This document shows positions 16,400 through 25,161 of a stretch of DNA of 64,000 nt, piece by piece. Below the pieces are notes generated by a model, which saw nothing but the letters and a program-made list of their open reading frames with translations, searched no databases and had not been told where the DNA came from. The translations under genes and the position numbers were made by a program. Position 1 is the stretch's first letter. The number at the start of each line of letters is the position of its first letter. The stretch comes from Actinoplanes sp. TFC3. GTDB lineage: Bacteria > Actinomycetota > Actinomycetes > Mycobacteriales > Micromonosporaceae. The stretch is taken from assembly GCF_001553785.1 (NCBI RefSeq), contig NZ_LOJP01000002.1, positions 699,433-763,432 of the forward strand. The letters are read 5' to 3'.

Positions 16400-16875
16400 G
16401 CCGTTTCCCCCTGCTTCACGCTCTGCCACATCGAGATGGAAATCGGCTCGCCGTCCCAGACGCCCCACAGGCCGCTGATCCGCTCGGCGGCCGGGTAGTA
16501 CGAAGCCGTGTCGGGCGCCATCACCACGGTGGGCAGCGACAGGAAGCACCCGGCCGGGAGCATCGCCTTGACGTTGCCGCCGACGATGTTGGCCAGCTCG
16601 CCGAGCACGTCGGAGATGTCCTCCTGCCCGACCTCCTCCACCTCCATCGCCAGGAAGGCCGCCGCCGCCTTGCGGGCCGCCTGGGTTGACGAGGCATAGA
16701 CCAGGTGGCCGTGCCAGGTGCCGGTGATCGACACCGTCGAGTGCACCTCCGTGGTCTGCTTGTCGTCGCCGGTCGGGATCAGCGGGTTGACTCCCTCGGG
16801 GTCGAGGTAGGAAGCCCAGACCTGTTCCACCATCTCGGCGAGGTCGTCCTCGGTCACCACGGTTTCGACGCTCAT
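16396..16875 (-). CDS. cheX: CheX-type chemotaxis protein
   Basis: Predicted CheY-P phosphatase of the CheC/CheX/FliY group. The 159-residue protein has ISDVLGELANIVGGNVKAMLPAG at about residue 95, which fits the ExxN phosphatase helix followed by the Gly-Gly-x-x-Lys turn typical of CheX. It ends with SISMWQSVKQ. It lies between the two cheY genes with ATGA overlaps at both ends, so stoichiometric translation is likely. Which CheY it acts on is unknown. Confidence 0.85.
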   Translation of the reverse strand: MSVETVVTEDDLAEMVEQVWASYLDPEGVNPLIPTGDDKQTTEVHSTVSITGTWHGHLVYASSTQAARKAAAAFLAMEVEEVGQEDISDVLGELANIVGGNVKAMLPAGCFLSLPTVVMAPDTASYYPAAERISGLWGVWDGEPISISMWQSVKQGETA

Positions 16876-17258
16876 GAGTTCGCTCCGGTCGGTACCAGGC
16901 CCAGCAGGGCCAGCTTCTCGATCATCGCGCCTTCGGTGAAAGGCTTGATCACGTATTCGTGGGCACCCGCGGCGAGCGCCCGCACGATTTGGCTCTGTTC
17001 GCTCTCGGTGGTCACCATGACCAGCGTCATCTCCCGCAGCCGCGACTCCGCGCGGACCTTGGTGACGAACTCGAGCCCGTTCATGTTCGGCATGTTCCAG
17101 TCGATGAGGGCCAGCTCGGGCACCTCGGTCATGGTGGCGAGCAGGTCGAGGGCCTCCTGGCCGTCGCCCGCCTCCACCGCCTCGAAGTTCAGCTTGGCGA
17201 CGATGCGCTTGAGAATCATCCGCATCGCTCGGGAATCGTCGATCACCATGGCGCGCAC
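16872..17258 (-). CDS. cheY: Single-domain response regulator CheY (copy 1)
   Basis: The 128-residue receiver protein has MVIDDSRAMRMILKRI at the N-terminus (acidic pair DD), LALIDWNMPNMNG with the phosphoacceptor Asp, and EYVIKPFTEGAM with the conserved Lys. The start is GTG 17258, with ATG 17249 as an alternative. It follows cheR after 6 bp and overlaps cheX by 4 bp. The two CheYs in this operon may divide roles between motor output and phosphate sink, as in other two-CheY systems; this is inference. Confidence 0.93.
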   Translation of the reverse strand: MRAMVIDDSRAMRMILKRIVAKLNFEAVEAGDGQEALDLLATMTEVPELALIDWNMPNMNGLEFVTKVRAESRLREMTLVMVTTESEQSQIVRALAAGAHEYVIKPFTEGAMIEKLALLGLVPTGANS

Positions 17259-17264
17259 CGCAGC

Positions 17265-18110
17265 TCACCCCTTCCTGACGGCACCGGCTGGCACCGCGCT
17301 TCGGACCCGGTAGGCAGAGGTCCGGCCAGCCGCCACCCGTTCGTAGTTGTCATCGATGCCGATCGTTGTCTCGGCAGCGCCGAGGAACAGCCAGCCGTCC
17401 GGGCGCAGCAGCCGGGCGACGTTGCGCAACACCGACTTCTTCGTCGCGACGTCGAAGTAGATGAGCACATTGCGCAGGAAGATCACGTCGAACGGCGGCA
17501 TGGCCGGCAGCGGCGCGGTCAGGTTCATGTGCCGGAACGACACGTTGCGCCGCAGGTGCGGGGCGATGCGCCAGTGCGCGCCGGCCCGCTCGAAGTACTG
17601 CACCAGCTGGGTGGCGGGCAGGCCGCGGTTCACCTCGACCTGGCTGTACTCGGCGGCCTCGGCTCGCTTGACCATCTCGGTGGAGATGTCACTGCCCATG
17701 ATCTCGTACGACCACCCGGGCGGCAGGTTCTCCTGCAGCGTGATGGCCAGGCTGTACGCCTCCTGACCGCTGGAGCTGGCCGCCGACCACAGCCGGATCT
17801 TGCGCGCCGGGCCGCGGCTCTTGACCAGTTCGGGCAGCACCACGTCGGTCAGCGCGGTGAACGGTTCGCGGTCGCGGAACCACGACGTCTCGTTCGTGGT
17901 CAGCGCGTCGATGATCCGGCGCTGGTCGGCCGGGTTGGGCTTGCGCTGCAGCCCGGCCAGGAAGTCGCCGACGCTGGCCGCCCCGACCTGCCGGGCCACC
18001 GGGATCAGCCGCGCCTCGACCAGGTATTCCTTGCCGGGGGCGAGTACGATGGCCGCCTCGCGCCGGACCAGCGCGGAGACGAACTCGAAGTCCGATTGCG
18101 ACAGAGTCAT
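17265..18110 (-). CDS. cheR: Chemoreceptor glutamate methyltransferase CheR
   Basis: CheR methylates glutamates of chemoreceptors with S-adenosylmethionine for adaptation. The 281-residue protein has the CheR N-terminal domain (DFEFVSALVRREAAIVLAPGKEYLVEARL), the SAM-binding loop IRLWSAASSSGQEAYSLA near residue 105, and FDVIFLRNVLIYFD near 205. The usual SAM motif has Cys-Ser-Thr-Gly; here it reads Ser-Ser-Ser-Gly, a mild change. It overlaps cheB by 4 bp. No chemoreceptor or cheD gene is in the window, so its substrates lie elsewhere. Confidence 0.95.
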   Translation of the reverse strand: MTLSQSDFEFVSALVRREAAIVLAPGKEYLVEARLIPVARQVGAASVGDFLAGLQRKPNPADQRRIIDALTTNETSWFRDREPFTALTDVVLPELVKSRGPARKIRLWSAASSSGQEAYSLAITLQENLPPGWSYEIMGSDISTEMVKRAEAAEYSQVEVNRGLPATQLVQYFERAGAHWRIAPHLRRNVSFRHMNLTAPLPAMPPFDVIFLRNVLIYFDVATKKSVLRNVARLLRPDGWLFLGAAETTIGIDDNYERVAAGRTSAYRVRSAVPAGAVRKG

Positions 18111-19270
18111 CGGGTCACCACCGTCGCCCGGGGCGCGCGGCCGACCTGGACCCGCTGGATCAACGCGGCCGCGATCCGATCCAGCGGTAGCACCTCGTCG
18201 GCCAGACCGGCCCCGACGACGGCGCCGGGCATCCCCCAGACCACCGAACTCGCCTCGTCCTGCGCCAGGACTTCGGCGCCTGCGTCACGCAGCACCTTCG
18301 CACCACTCCGTCCGTCGTATCCCATGCCGGTCAGCACCGTCGCGTGCACCGAGGCGCCATAGAGCGACGACACCGAGCGGAACATCACGTCCACCGCCGG
18401 ACGGCAGGAGTTTTCCGGCGGCGCGCCGCTGAGCTGGGTCAGCGTTGCCGTACCCCGGCGCTGCAGCACGAGGTGCTTGTCACCGGGGGCGATGTAGACC
18501 GTGCCGGCGGTCAGTTCCATGCCGTCGCCGGCCTCGACCACGTGCAGCGGCGTGCTGCGGTCCAGGCGTTCGGCGAACATCCGGGTGAACACCGGCGGCA
18601 TGTGCTGGGTGACCACGATCGGCACCGGCAGTTCCCTGGGCAGCGCCTGCAGCACCTTGGTCAGGGCGTCGGGGCCACCGGTGGACGAGCCGATCGCCAG
18701 AATGTCCACGCGTCCCGGCGGACCGCCCCGGCGTACGGCCTTGACCGGTGGCGCGGTGGGCCCGGAAGGCGGTGTCAGGCCGGGCCGGCTGAGCCCGGGA
18801 CGCGCGGGTGGCGGCGGTGCGAGACCGGGCCGGGCCGGCGCGGGGCCGGGGCGGGCGGCTGGGGCCCGGCGACCGGCGAGCGCATGGATCTTAGGTACGA
18901 GCTGTTCCCGTACGGCCGCAATGGACTGTGCCACCGACCCCACGTTCGACGGCTTCGTGACGTAGTCGGTAGCCCCCGCCGACAGCGCCTCCAGCGTGGC
19001 GCTGGCGCCGGCCGCCGACAGCGTGCTGAACATGATCACCGGCAGCCGGGGGTGGCGTTTGCGCAGCTCCCGTACCGCCTGGATGCCGTCCATCTGGGGC
19101 ATCTCGATGTCCATGGTGACGACGTCCGGCCGCAGCGAGTCAATCTTCGCCTGGGCCAGCAGCCCGTTCGCCGCGGTGCCGACGACCTCGATGTCCGGCA
19201 TCCCGCCGAGCGAGTCGACGATGAGCCGGCGCACCACCACGGAGTCGTCGACGACGAGTACTTTGATCAT
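18107..19270 (-). CDS. cheB: Chemoreceptor methylesterase/deamidase CheB
   Basis: CheB removes methyl groups from, or deamidates, chemoreceptors when phosphorylated. The 387-residue protein has an N-terminal receiver (VLVVDDSVVVRR; Asp54 in VVTMDIEMPQMDG; Lys in YVTKPSNVG), a Pro/Gly/Ala-rich linker of about 50 residues, and the esterase domain with IGSSTGGPDAL (catalytic Ser), VTQHMPPVFTRMFAERL (His) and TGMGYDGRSGA (Asp). All catalytic elements are present. It overlaps cheR by 4 bp and starts 34 bp after the unknown gene. Confidence 0.96.
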   Translation of the reverse strand: MIKVLVVDDSVVVRRLIVDSLGGMPDIEVVGTAANGLLAQAKIDSLRPDVVTMDIEMPQMDGIQAVRELRKRHPRLPVIMFSTLSAAGASATLEALSAGATDYVTKPSNVGSVAQSIAAVREQLVPKIHALAGRRAPAARPGPAPARPGLAPPPPARPGLSRPGLTPPSGPTAPPVKAVRRGGPPGRVDILAIGSSTGGPDALTKVLQALPRELPVPIVVTQHMPPVFTRMFAERLDRSTPLHVVEAGDGMELTAGTVYIAPGDKHLVLQRRGTATLTQLSGAPPENSCRPAVDVMFRSVSSLYGASVHATVLTGMGYDGRSGAKVLRDAGAEVLAQDEASSVVWGMPGAVVGAGLADEVLPLDRIAAALIQRVQVGRAPRATVVTR

Positions 19271-19304
19271 CTCTGCCCTCCGTCCTTCCGGGCCTCGAGG
19301 GCCT

Positions 19305-20177
19305 TCATCCGAGCCACGCAGGGCCGAGGGCCGCGATCACCGGGGCCAGCAGCCGGTGAGCGGTGGCCGTGTCGAGCAGGTCGCGCACGACCAGCGCCTG
19401 GACCGCGCCGCTGAGCATGTTCCAGACGCCACCGGCCCGCTCGGCGAGCGGAATGGCGGCGGTGTCCATGGCCTGGACGAGCAGCATCTGCGCGGCCGCG
19501 GCAGTGCGTACCCGGTCGGACAGGTACGCCGCCCAGGACGCCGAATGCACGGCCGGCGACCAGCCCCCGGCGGTACGCCGCGCGTCCTCGGCCGACTGGG
19601 TGAGCCGGGCCAGGTCCTTGGGCGTGATCGAGCGCAACCGGTCGAGCAGGGCCGAGACCGTGTAGTGGTGCGGGCCCAGATCGATCGGCTTGCCGGCGGG
19701 CAGCTTGCGCAGCGCGGACACCCAGCCCGCGCCGAGCATCCGCCGGGTCGAGTCGTCCAGCACCTCACGCAGGTAGCTGGCGACCGCGGCGTCGCACAGC
19801 AGCGCGGTCGCCGCGGCGGCCGCCTCGCTCTGCTTGGCGTCGCGGCCCTTGCCCTCCCAGGTCCACGCCATCACGTCGTAACGCAGGCAAGTCAGCAGCG
19901 CGTCCACCGAGCCGATCGGCGCCCGTTCGACAAGCGCCAGCGAGCTGGCCGGATCGTCCGCCTTCATGCCCTTGAGCGACGGCAGCTTGCGCGCCGCGCT
20001 CTCCACCTCGACCCACAGCGGGCCGCGTACGCCCTCGTCGGGCAGCCGCTCGGCGAGGATCGGCAGGTCCCCGGCGCTGAGACGCAACGCGCGCAGCAGC
20101 ACTTCGGCCGTGGCCGACCCGCCCTTGAGGCGGGTCAGGTCGAAGCCGAGAACGGGGGCGCTGACCAGGCTGTACAT
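19305..20177 (-). CDS. Unknown protein encoded inside the chemotaxis operon
   Basis: I do not recognise this 290-residue protein. It is rich in Ala and Leu, looks wholly helical, has no membrane segment, signal peptide or cysteine-rich motif, and only three or four tryptophan-containing clusters (AWTWEGKG, GAGWVS, ASWAAYLSD, GPAWLG). Its start (ATG 20177) shares one base with the cheW stop (TGATG), so it is translated in step with the chemotaxis proteins. A scaffold, array-positioning or receptor-coupling role can be imagined from context only. Confidence 0.7.
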   Translation of the reverse strand: MYSLVSAPVLGFDLTRLKGGSATAEVLLRALRLSAGDLPILAERLPDEGVRGPLWVEVESAARKLPSLKGMKADDPASSLALVERAPIGSVDALLTCLRYDVMAWTWEGKGRDAKQSEAAAAATALLCDAAVASYLREVLDDSTRRMLGAGWVSALRKLPAGKPIDLGPHHYTVSALLDRLRSITPKDLARLTQSAEDARRTAGGWSPAVHSASWAAYLSDRVRTAAAAQMLLVQAMDTAAIPLAERAGGVWNMLSGAVQALVVRDLLDTATAHRLLAPVIAALGPAWLG

Positions 20178-20614
20178 CAGGTGGTGGCTCGATACGTGTC
20201 GACCGCCTGGTTCGCGTCCAGGGCGAGCATCAGCCGACCGTCCAGCTTGAACGTACCCACCACCAGCTCACGGGTCGGTCCGCTGAGGGTGTCCGGCGGC
20301 GGCTCGAACGCGTCGTCGTCGAGATCCACGACCTCGCCGATGCGGTCGACGAGCAGGCTTACCGGCTCGCCGTCGCCGCGCAGGATCACGTTCATCACCG
20401 GGCCCTGCAGGGCCTGACGGGCCAGGCCCAGCTGCACCCGCAGGTCCACTGCCGCGATCACCTGACCGCGGAGGTTGAACAGCCCACCCACCGCGGGCGG
20501 CGCGAGCGGCACCGGGGTGTACTCGTTGTACGAGAGCACCTCCTGCACCGTGTCCACCTCGACGCCGAAGAGCTGGTCGGCCACCTCGAAGGTGGCGAAC
20601 TGACGGCTTGCCAT
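20177..20614 (-). CDS. cheW: Chemotaxis coupling protein CheW
   Basis: CheW links chemoreceptors to CheA in the signalling array. The 145-residue protein is one CheW domain with QFATFEVADQLFGVEVDTVQEVL, PPAVGGLFNLRGQVIAAVDLRVQLGL and EPVSLLVDRIGEVVDLD; all are conserved landmarks. It begins 1 bp after the cheA stop and shares a base with the next gene. Length is normal for a stand-alone CheW. Confidence 0.96.
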   Translation of the reverse strand: MASRQFATFEVADQLFGVEVDTVQEVLSYNEYTPVPLAPPAVGGLFNLRGQVIAAVDLRVQLGLARQALQGPVMNVILRGDGEPVSLLVDRIGEVVDLDDDAFEPPPDTLSGPTRELVVGTFKLDGRLMLALDANQAVDTYRATT

Positions 20615-20615
20615 C

Positions 20616-22952
20616 TCAGGCCTCCACCAGCATCTCGTCGGACATCTCGCGGTAGAAGTTCGGGTCGGCGGCGAGGATCGCGCGGCGCACGTCCAGCAGC
20701 TCGGTCACCCGTTGCTGGATGACCGCGGTGCCGACCAGGCCGTCCTCCTCGACGTCGCGACGGGCCGTGGTCGAGTTCTCCGCGATGTCGACGATCCGGT
20801 CCACCACCAGCGCCACGCTGCGTCCTCCCTCGCTGTAGACGACCACCGACACGGTGTCGCCCTCCTCAGCCTCGCTGTACGCGCCGAGCACGTGCGACAG
20901 GCGCATAAGCGGCAGGATCTGCCCGCGGTACTGCACCACTTCGCGCGAGCCGGCCTGCTCGATGCGGTTGCGCGGGAACTCCTCGAGCCGGGTGACCGTG
21001 TCGAGCGGGATCGCCACCCGGCGCTCGCCGACCGCGGTGATGAGCAGGCGTTCGCCAGTGCCTCCGCCGCCGGTGGCCCGGGACATGCCGATGGTGTTCT
21101 CCCGGTCGGCGTCGGCGGCCAGGTGCGAGCGGCGGGCCAGCGAGGACACGTCGAGGATCAGGCCGACTTTACCGTCGCCCAGGATGGTGGCCCCGGAGTA
21201 GAGGCCGATGTCCTTGAGGCGGCTGTTGAGCGCCTTGACGACGACTTCCTCGGTGTTGAGCACCCGGTCCACGACCAGGCCGAAGCGCCGGCCGTCGGCC
21301 TGCAGCACCATGATGTAGACACCCTGGTCACCGCCGACCTCGAAGCCGAGGGCGCGGTCCAGGCGCACCAGCGGGAGCAGCTTGCCCCGCAACCGGTAGA
21401 CCGGGGCGCCCGAGGCGTATTCGATCTTTGTGGACGTACCGTCGATATAAACAAGCTCCAGCACGGCGACCTGCGGGATGACGTACCGCTGGTCCCCGCA
21501 GTCGACGGTCAGGGCCTGCACGATCGCCAGGGTCAACGGGATATTGAGCCGCCAGACCGTGCCCTCACCCAGCGTCGAGTCGACGCTGACCGCGCCACCG
21601 ATCCGCTCGATGTTGGTCTTGACCACGTCCATGCCGACGCCGCGGCCGGACACGTTGGTCACCTTGGCAGCAGTGGAGAAGCCCGGCTGGAAGACCATCG
21701 CCATGATCTCGCGCTTGTCCATGCCGGGGATCTGCTCGGCGCGCAGCAGCCCCTTCTCCACGGCCTTGGCGGCGATCCGGTCCACGTCCATGCCGGCGCC
21801 GTCGTCGGCCACCTCGACCGCGACGTGCCCACCCTCGTGGTACGCCCGCAGCGTCAGCGTGCCCTCCGGGGACTTGCCCGCCGCGACCCGCCGCTCGACG
21901 TCCTCGATGCCGTGGTCGACGGCGTTGCGGACCAGGTGGGTCAGCGGGTCCTTGACCGCCTCGAGCAGCGAGCGGTCGAGCTCGGTCTCCTTGCCCTCCA
22001 TGACCAGCTCGACCTTCTTGCCCAGCGACTGGCTCAGGTCCCGGATGACCCGGGGCAGCTTGGACCAGATGTGCTCGATGGGCTGCATGCGGGTCTTCAT
22101 GATGCCCTCTTGCAGTTCCGAGGTGATCATGCCGAGCCGCTGGGCGCTGCGGACCAGACCGGAGTCGCCGGTCTCCATCACGCCGCGCACGAGCTGGTTG
22201 CGGGCGAGCACGAGCTCACCAACCATGTTCATCAGCGTGTCGAGCAGGTCGACGTCGACGCGGATGGCGCTGTCGGCCACGCTGCGCTTGGGGGTCTGGG
22301 CCTGCAGCGCCTCGCTGACCGCGGCGGGCTGGGCCTTGCCCTCCTCCAGCAGAATCGTGCCGAGCTTGCGCTCGTCGCCCTCAAGCTGCGCCTGCAGCGC
22401 GGACCCGACGTCGGAGGGCTCGGCCGCGCCGGACTCGACGAGCATCTCGCCGAGCGGGCGGCGCTGACCCTCGACCGGATCGGGCGCCTCACGGGCGGGC
22501 ACCTCGGCGATCGGCTCGGGCGTCTCGGCAGCGGGTGCGGCCGGGGCGGCGGGGGCGGCGTCGGCCGGGGCGTTCATCTGCGCGTGCACCGCGGCGATGA
22601 TCGCGTCGACGTCGACGCCCTCTTCGGAGTTGTTCTGCTCGATGGCTTCCAGCAGGTTACGCACGCCGTCGATGGTTGCCAGCAGCGTGGTGATCGTGGT
22701 CGGCGTGACCGGTTGAACGCCGTCACGCAGCCGGGAGAGCAGCGACTCACCGGCGTGGGCGAGCGTCTCCAGCCGGCTGAAGGCCAGGAAGCCGCTCGTA
22801 CCCTTGATCGTGTGAATGGCCCGGAAAATGCGGGAGATCAGGTCTCGCGATCCCGGCTCCTGCTCCAGCGCCACCAGGTCCCGGTCGATCTGGTCCAGGT
22901 TCTCGTGGCTCTCCATGAGGAATTCGCCGACGATCTCGCCAAGGTCTTCCAA
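20616..22952 (-). CDS. cheA: Chemotaxis histidine kinase CheA with two C-terminal CheW domains
   Basis: CheA autophosphorylates and passes phosphate to CheY and CheB. In the 778-residue protein an N-terminal HPt domain carries the phospho-His in FRAIHTIKGTSGF (His47). The usual P2 domain is replaced by an Ala/Pro linker and two similar segments, PLGEMLVESGAAEPSDVGSAL and LGTILLEEGKAQPAAVSEAL. The dimerisation and ATPase domains follow (LVRNAVDHGIED, DDGAGMDVD, GRGVGMDVV), then two tandem CheW domains. TTG 22952 is chosen as start because GGGAGGT lies 6 bp upstream; an ATG-initiated form from 23006 has no such site. Confidence 0.93.
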   Translation of the reverse strand: MEDLGEIVGEFLMESHENLDQIDRDLVALEQEPGSRDLISRIFRAIHTIKGTSGFLAFSRLETLAHAGESLLSRLRDGVQPVTPTTITTLLATIDGVRNLLEAIEQNNSEEGVDVDAIIAAVHAQMNAPADAAPAAPAAPAAETPEPIAEVPAREAPDPVEGQRRPLGEMLVESGAAEPSDVGSALQAQLEGDERKLGTILLEEGKAQPAAVSEALQAQTPKRSVADSAIRVDVDLLDTLMNMVGELVLARNQLVRGVMETGDSGLVRSAQRLGMITSELQEGIMKTRMQPIEHIWSKLPRVIRDLSQSLGKKVELVMEGKETELDRSLLEAVKDPLTHLVRNAVDHGIEDVERRVAAGKSPEGTLTLRAYHEGGHVAVEVADDGAGMDVDRIAAKAVEKGLLRAEQIPGMDKREIMAMVFQPGFSTAAKVTNVSGRGVGMDVVKTNIERIGGAVSVDSTLGEGTVWRLNIPLTLAIVQALTVDCGDQRYVIPQVAVLELVYIDGTSTKIEYASGAPVYRLRGKLLPLVRLDRALGFEVGGDQGVYIMVLQADGRRFGLVVDRVLNTEEVVVKALNSRLKDIGLYSGATILGDGKVGLILDVSSLARRSHLAADADRENTIGMSRATGGGGTGERLLITAVGERRVAIPLDTVTRLEEFPRNRIEQAGSREVVQYRGQILPLMRLSHVLGAYSEAEEGDTVSVVVYSEGGRSVALVVDRIVDIAENSTTARRDVEEDGLVGTAVIQQRVTELLDVRRAILAADPNFYREMSDEMLVEA

Positions 22953-23038
22953 CGCCCTACCTCCCGCTCGTTTCTCTAAGCCCTCATCGACCTCGCCGGG
23001 CCGCATCTGAGGACACCCGGACCGCTACCGGTTGCGAC

Positions 23039-23737
23039 TCAGGTATCGCCGCCGGGACGGCGGTACCGGTAACCGAAACCGCGGACGGATTCGATCGGGG
23101 ATTCATCGGGATCCGACCAGCCGAGCTTGCGCCGCAGCCGCAGCACCGCGAACTTGACGCGCTCCTGGCCGATGCCGGTGGGGTCATCCCACGCCTGGGT
23201 CAGTAGCTGGTTCGGGCTCAGCACCGCCCCGGCGTGCCGGACCAGCGCGTTGAGCAGCCGGAACTCCGTCGGGGTGAGCCGCTTCTCGTCGCCCTTGACG
23301 TAGACGCGGCGCTTGGTGGGATCGAGGTGCACCAGCCCGTCGTCGTAGATCTGGCTGGCCCAGCTGTTCTGCCCGCTCGACGAGCGCCGCAGCAGGGCTT
23401 CCACCCGGGCGAGCAGCTCGTTGTTGGCGAACGGCTTGGTCAGGTAGTCATCGGCACCGCCGCGCAGGCCGCGTACCTTTTCCGCCTCCTGGCCGTGCGC
23501 CGTGAGCACCAGCACCGGCACGTCGGAGACATCGCGCAGGCGTTCGAGCACCTGCCAGCCGTCCATCTCCGGCAGACCGACATCCAGCACCACAAGATCA
23601 GGATGCTCCGCGTACGCCTCCTTGAGCCCGGTCCGCCCGTCGCCCGCATGGGCCACCTCGTAGCCGGCTCGGCTGAAGAGCAACCGCAGAGCCAACGCGA
23701 TGTCCGGGTCGTCCTCGACCACCAGCAGTCTGCTCAT
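23039..23737 (-). CDS. OmpR-family DNA-binding response regulator
   Basis: The 232-residue protein has an intact receiver domain (LLVVEDDPDIALALRLLF; phospho-Asp in LVVLDVGLPEMDGWQVL; Lys in YLTKPFANNELL) and a C-terminal winged helix (TPTEFRLLNALVRHAGAVLS, FAVLRLRRKLGWSDPDE, VRGFGYRYR). It is divergent from the kinase gene at 23833 and 86 bp upstream of cheA, so it may share transcription with the chemotaxis operon. GTG 23740 directly before ATG 23737 is an alternative start. Target genes are unknown. Confidence 0.92.
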   Translation of the reverse strand: MSRLLVVEDDPDIALALRLLFSRAGYEVAHAGDGRTGLKEAYAEHPDLVVLDVGLPEMDGWQVLERLRDVSDVPVLVLTAHGQEAEKVRGLRGGADDYLTKPFANNELLARVEALLRRSSSGQNSWASQIYDDGLVHLDPTKRRVYVKGDEKRLTPTEFRLLNALVRHAGAVLSPNQLLTQAWDDPTGIGQERVKFAVLRLRRKLGWSDPDESPIESVRGFGYRYRRPGGDT

Positions 23738-23832
23738 CACCGTGCCCTTCTCCCCCGCGCGTCGCCCCAGACGCGGCCAAAGCTCACGATAGCGTGACGT
23801 GTCGGTTCATATACGGAAAGTTATAGTTCAGC

Positions 23833-24525
23833 GTGCGAACCTCCTCGAACACCGTCGCGCTCCAGGCTCGCTTTCTGGCCGTTATCTCCCATGAGCTGCG
23901 CACCCCGCTGACCACCATCGCCTCGTTCACCGAGAGCCTGGACACCGACGACCTCGCCCCCGCCGAGCGCTCGATCGCGCTGGCCGCGGTGCGCCGCAAC
24001 ACCGATCGGATGCTGGCCCTGGTCGCCGATCTGGCCCTGGTGAGCCGGTTGCAGACAAACGACCTGGAGCTGCGGGCGTCGACGATCGACCTGGCCGCGC
24101 TGATCCGCGAGACGGCCGAGCTGCTGGCCAGCGGGGAGCCGTACACCGAGGCCACGGTGGAGGCGGTGGACGGCCCGGCGATCTCGGCGGATGCCGGGCT
24201 GCTGCGAGACCTGTTCTACGCCGTGATCGGCACGGTCGCCAGCGATGCGGCCGACCGCTGCGCCACGGTCAGCGCGGTGCCCGAGGCCGGTGGCTGGCAT
24301 GTCACGGTCACCGCGCGCCGGGCCGAGAGGTTCACCGAGGAGAGCCTGATGGCGGGCATGCTGGCTGCTCCCGAGCCGCCGCACCGGCGCCGCAGCACCG
24401 CCGTGTGGATGCTGCTGGCCGAGGCCATCGCGGGCCGCCACGGCGGGTCGGTGGAGCTCACCTACGACCCGCAGACCGGGGCCGGGGCGCAGATCCGCCT
24501 GCCCGCAGCAATCCCCACAGCGTGA
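23833..24525 (+). CDS. Soluble histidine kinase with degenerate ATPase domain
   Basis: The 230-residue protein has no sensor or membrane part. It starts directly with a HisKA dimerisation domain whose phospho-His is in FLAVISHELRTPLTT (His20). The C-terminal half keeps the overall HATPase layout, ending with AEAIAGRHGGSVELTYD, but the N-box Asn (seen as LLRDLFYAVIGTVASDA) and the DxGxG loop are missing. ATP binding is therefore doubtful. GTG 23833 is the first start after the AT-rich divergent gap. It is divergent from, and probably partners with, the OmpR-type regulator at 23039-23737, perhaps as phosphatase or scaffold. Confidence 0.75.
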   Translation: MRTSSNTVALQARFLAVISHELRTPLTTIASFTESLDTDDLAPAERSIALAAVRRNTDRMLALVADLALVSRLQTNDLELRASTIDLAALIRETAELLASGEPYTEATVEAVDGPAISADAGLLRDLFYAVIGTVASDAADRCATVSAVPEAGGWHVTVTARRAERFTEESLMAGMLAAPEPPHRRRSTAVWMLLAEAIAGRHGGSVELTYDPQTGAGAQIRLPAAIPTA

Positions 24526-24645
24526 CACGAGTCCCGGACAGCACCGGCGGAAACGGCCAAAGAAGGGACGGACGGCTCAGTCACCGGGTCCGATATCCCT
24601 GCCGGGCCACATCGGAGCCCGGCCGTGGACCGGGAGGCAAGAACC

Positions 24646-25161
24646 GTGTTCGACTTCGTACGACGTATCGCCCTCGCCGCGGCCGCGCCGGCCGCCCTGC
24701 TAGCGGTGACCGCGGTACCCGCGCAGGCGGCACCCGGAGGCCCGGCCGGCGCTGCGGCGGCTGCTCAGCCGACCACCGAGCAGGTGCTGATGGCCGAGGT
24801 GGTCGCGCTGACCAACGAGCAGCGGGTGGCGAACGGCTGTGGTGAACTCGCGGTGGACGAGGAGCTGACCATCGCCTCCGTCCGGCAGGCCCACTACATG
24901 GCGGCGACCGGCGACTTCGGGCACATCGGCTGGCGCGGTTCGACCTTCGAGTCGCGGGCCGAGGCCATCGGCTACGACTACGTGGCGGCCGAGAACGTCG
25001 GGTGGGGCTACTCGGGGGCGGCCGGGGTGATGGACGCGTGGATGGCCAGTCCGGGGCACCGGGCCAACATCCTCAACTGCGACGTCCGGTCGTTCGGGGC
25101 CGGGGTGCAGCGCGCGGTGAACGGCACCTACTACTGGGCGCAGGTTTTCGGTTACCGCTAA
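24646..25161 (+). CDS. Secreted CAP-domain (SCP/PR1-like) protein
   Basis: Exported protein of the CAP superfamily. The 171-residue chain has a Sec signal peptide (VRRIALAAAAPAALLAVTAVPAQAAP) and a CAP domain from about residue 55: ALTNEQRVANGCGELAVDE, then the cavity residues in DFGHIGWRG, AAENVGWGY and MASPGHRANILN, and a final YYWAQVFGY. Two cysteines could form a disulfide. GTG 24646 is favoured over GTG 24625 because GGGAGG at 24632-24637 precedes it. It is convergent with murB and overlaps it by 4 bp. Function within the envelope is unknown. Confidence 0.9.
   Translation: MFDFVRRIALAAAAPAALLAVTAVPAQAAPGGPAGAAAAAQPTTEQVLMAEVVALTNEQRVANGCGELAVDEELTIASVRQAHYMAATGDFGHIGWRGSTFESRAEAIGYDYVAAENVGWGYSGAAGVMDAWMASPGHRANILNCDVRSFGAGVQRAVNGTYYWAQVFGYR

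Noticed and set aside
20712..22979. 755-codon plus-strand frame opposite cheA
   Set aside because: It mirrors the codon pattern of cheA; its composition (His, Asp, Val, Leu runs) has no domain signature and cheA is unambiguous.
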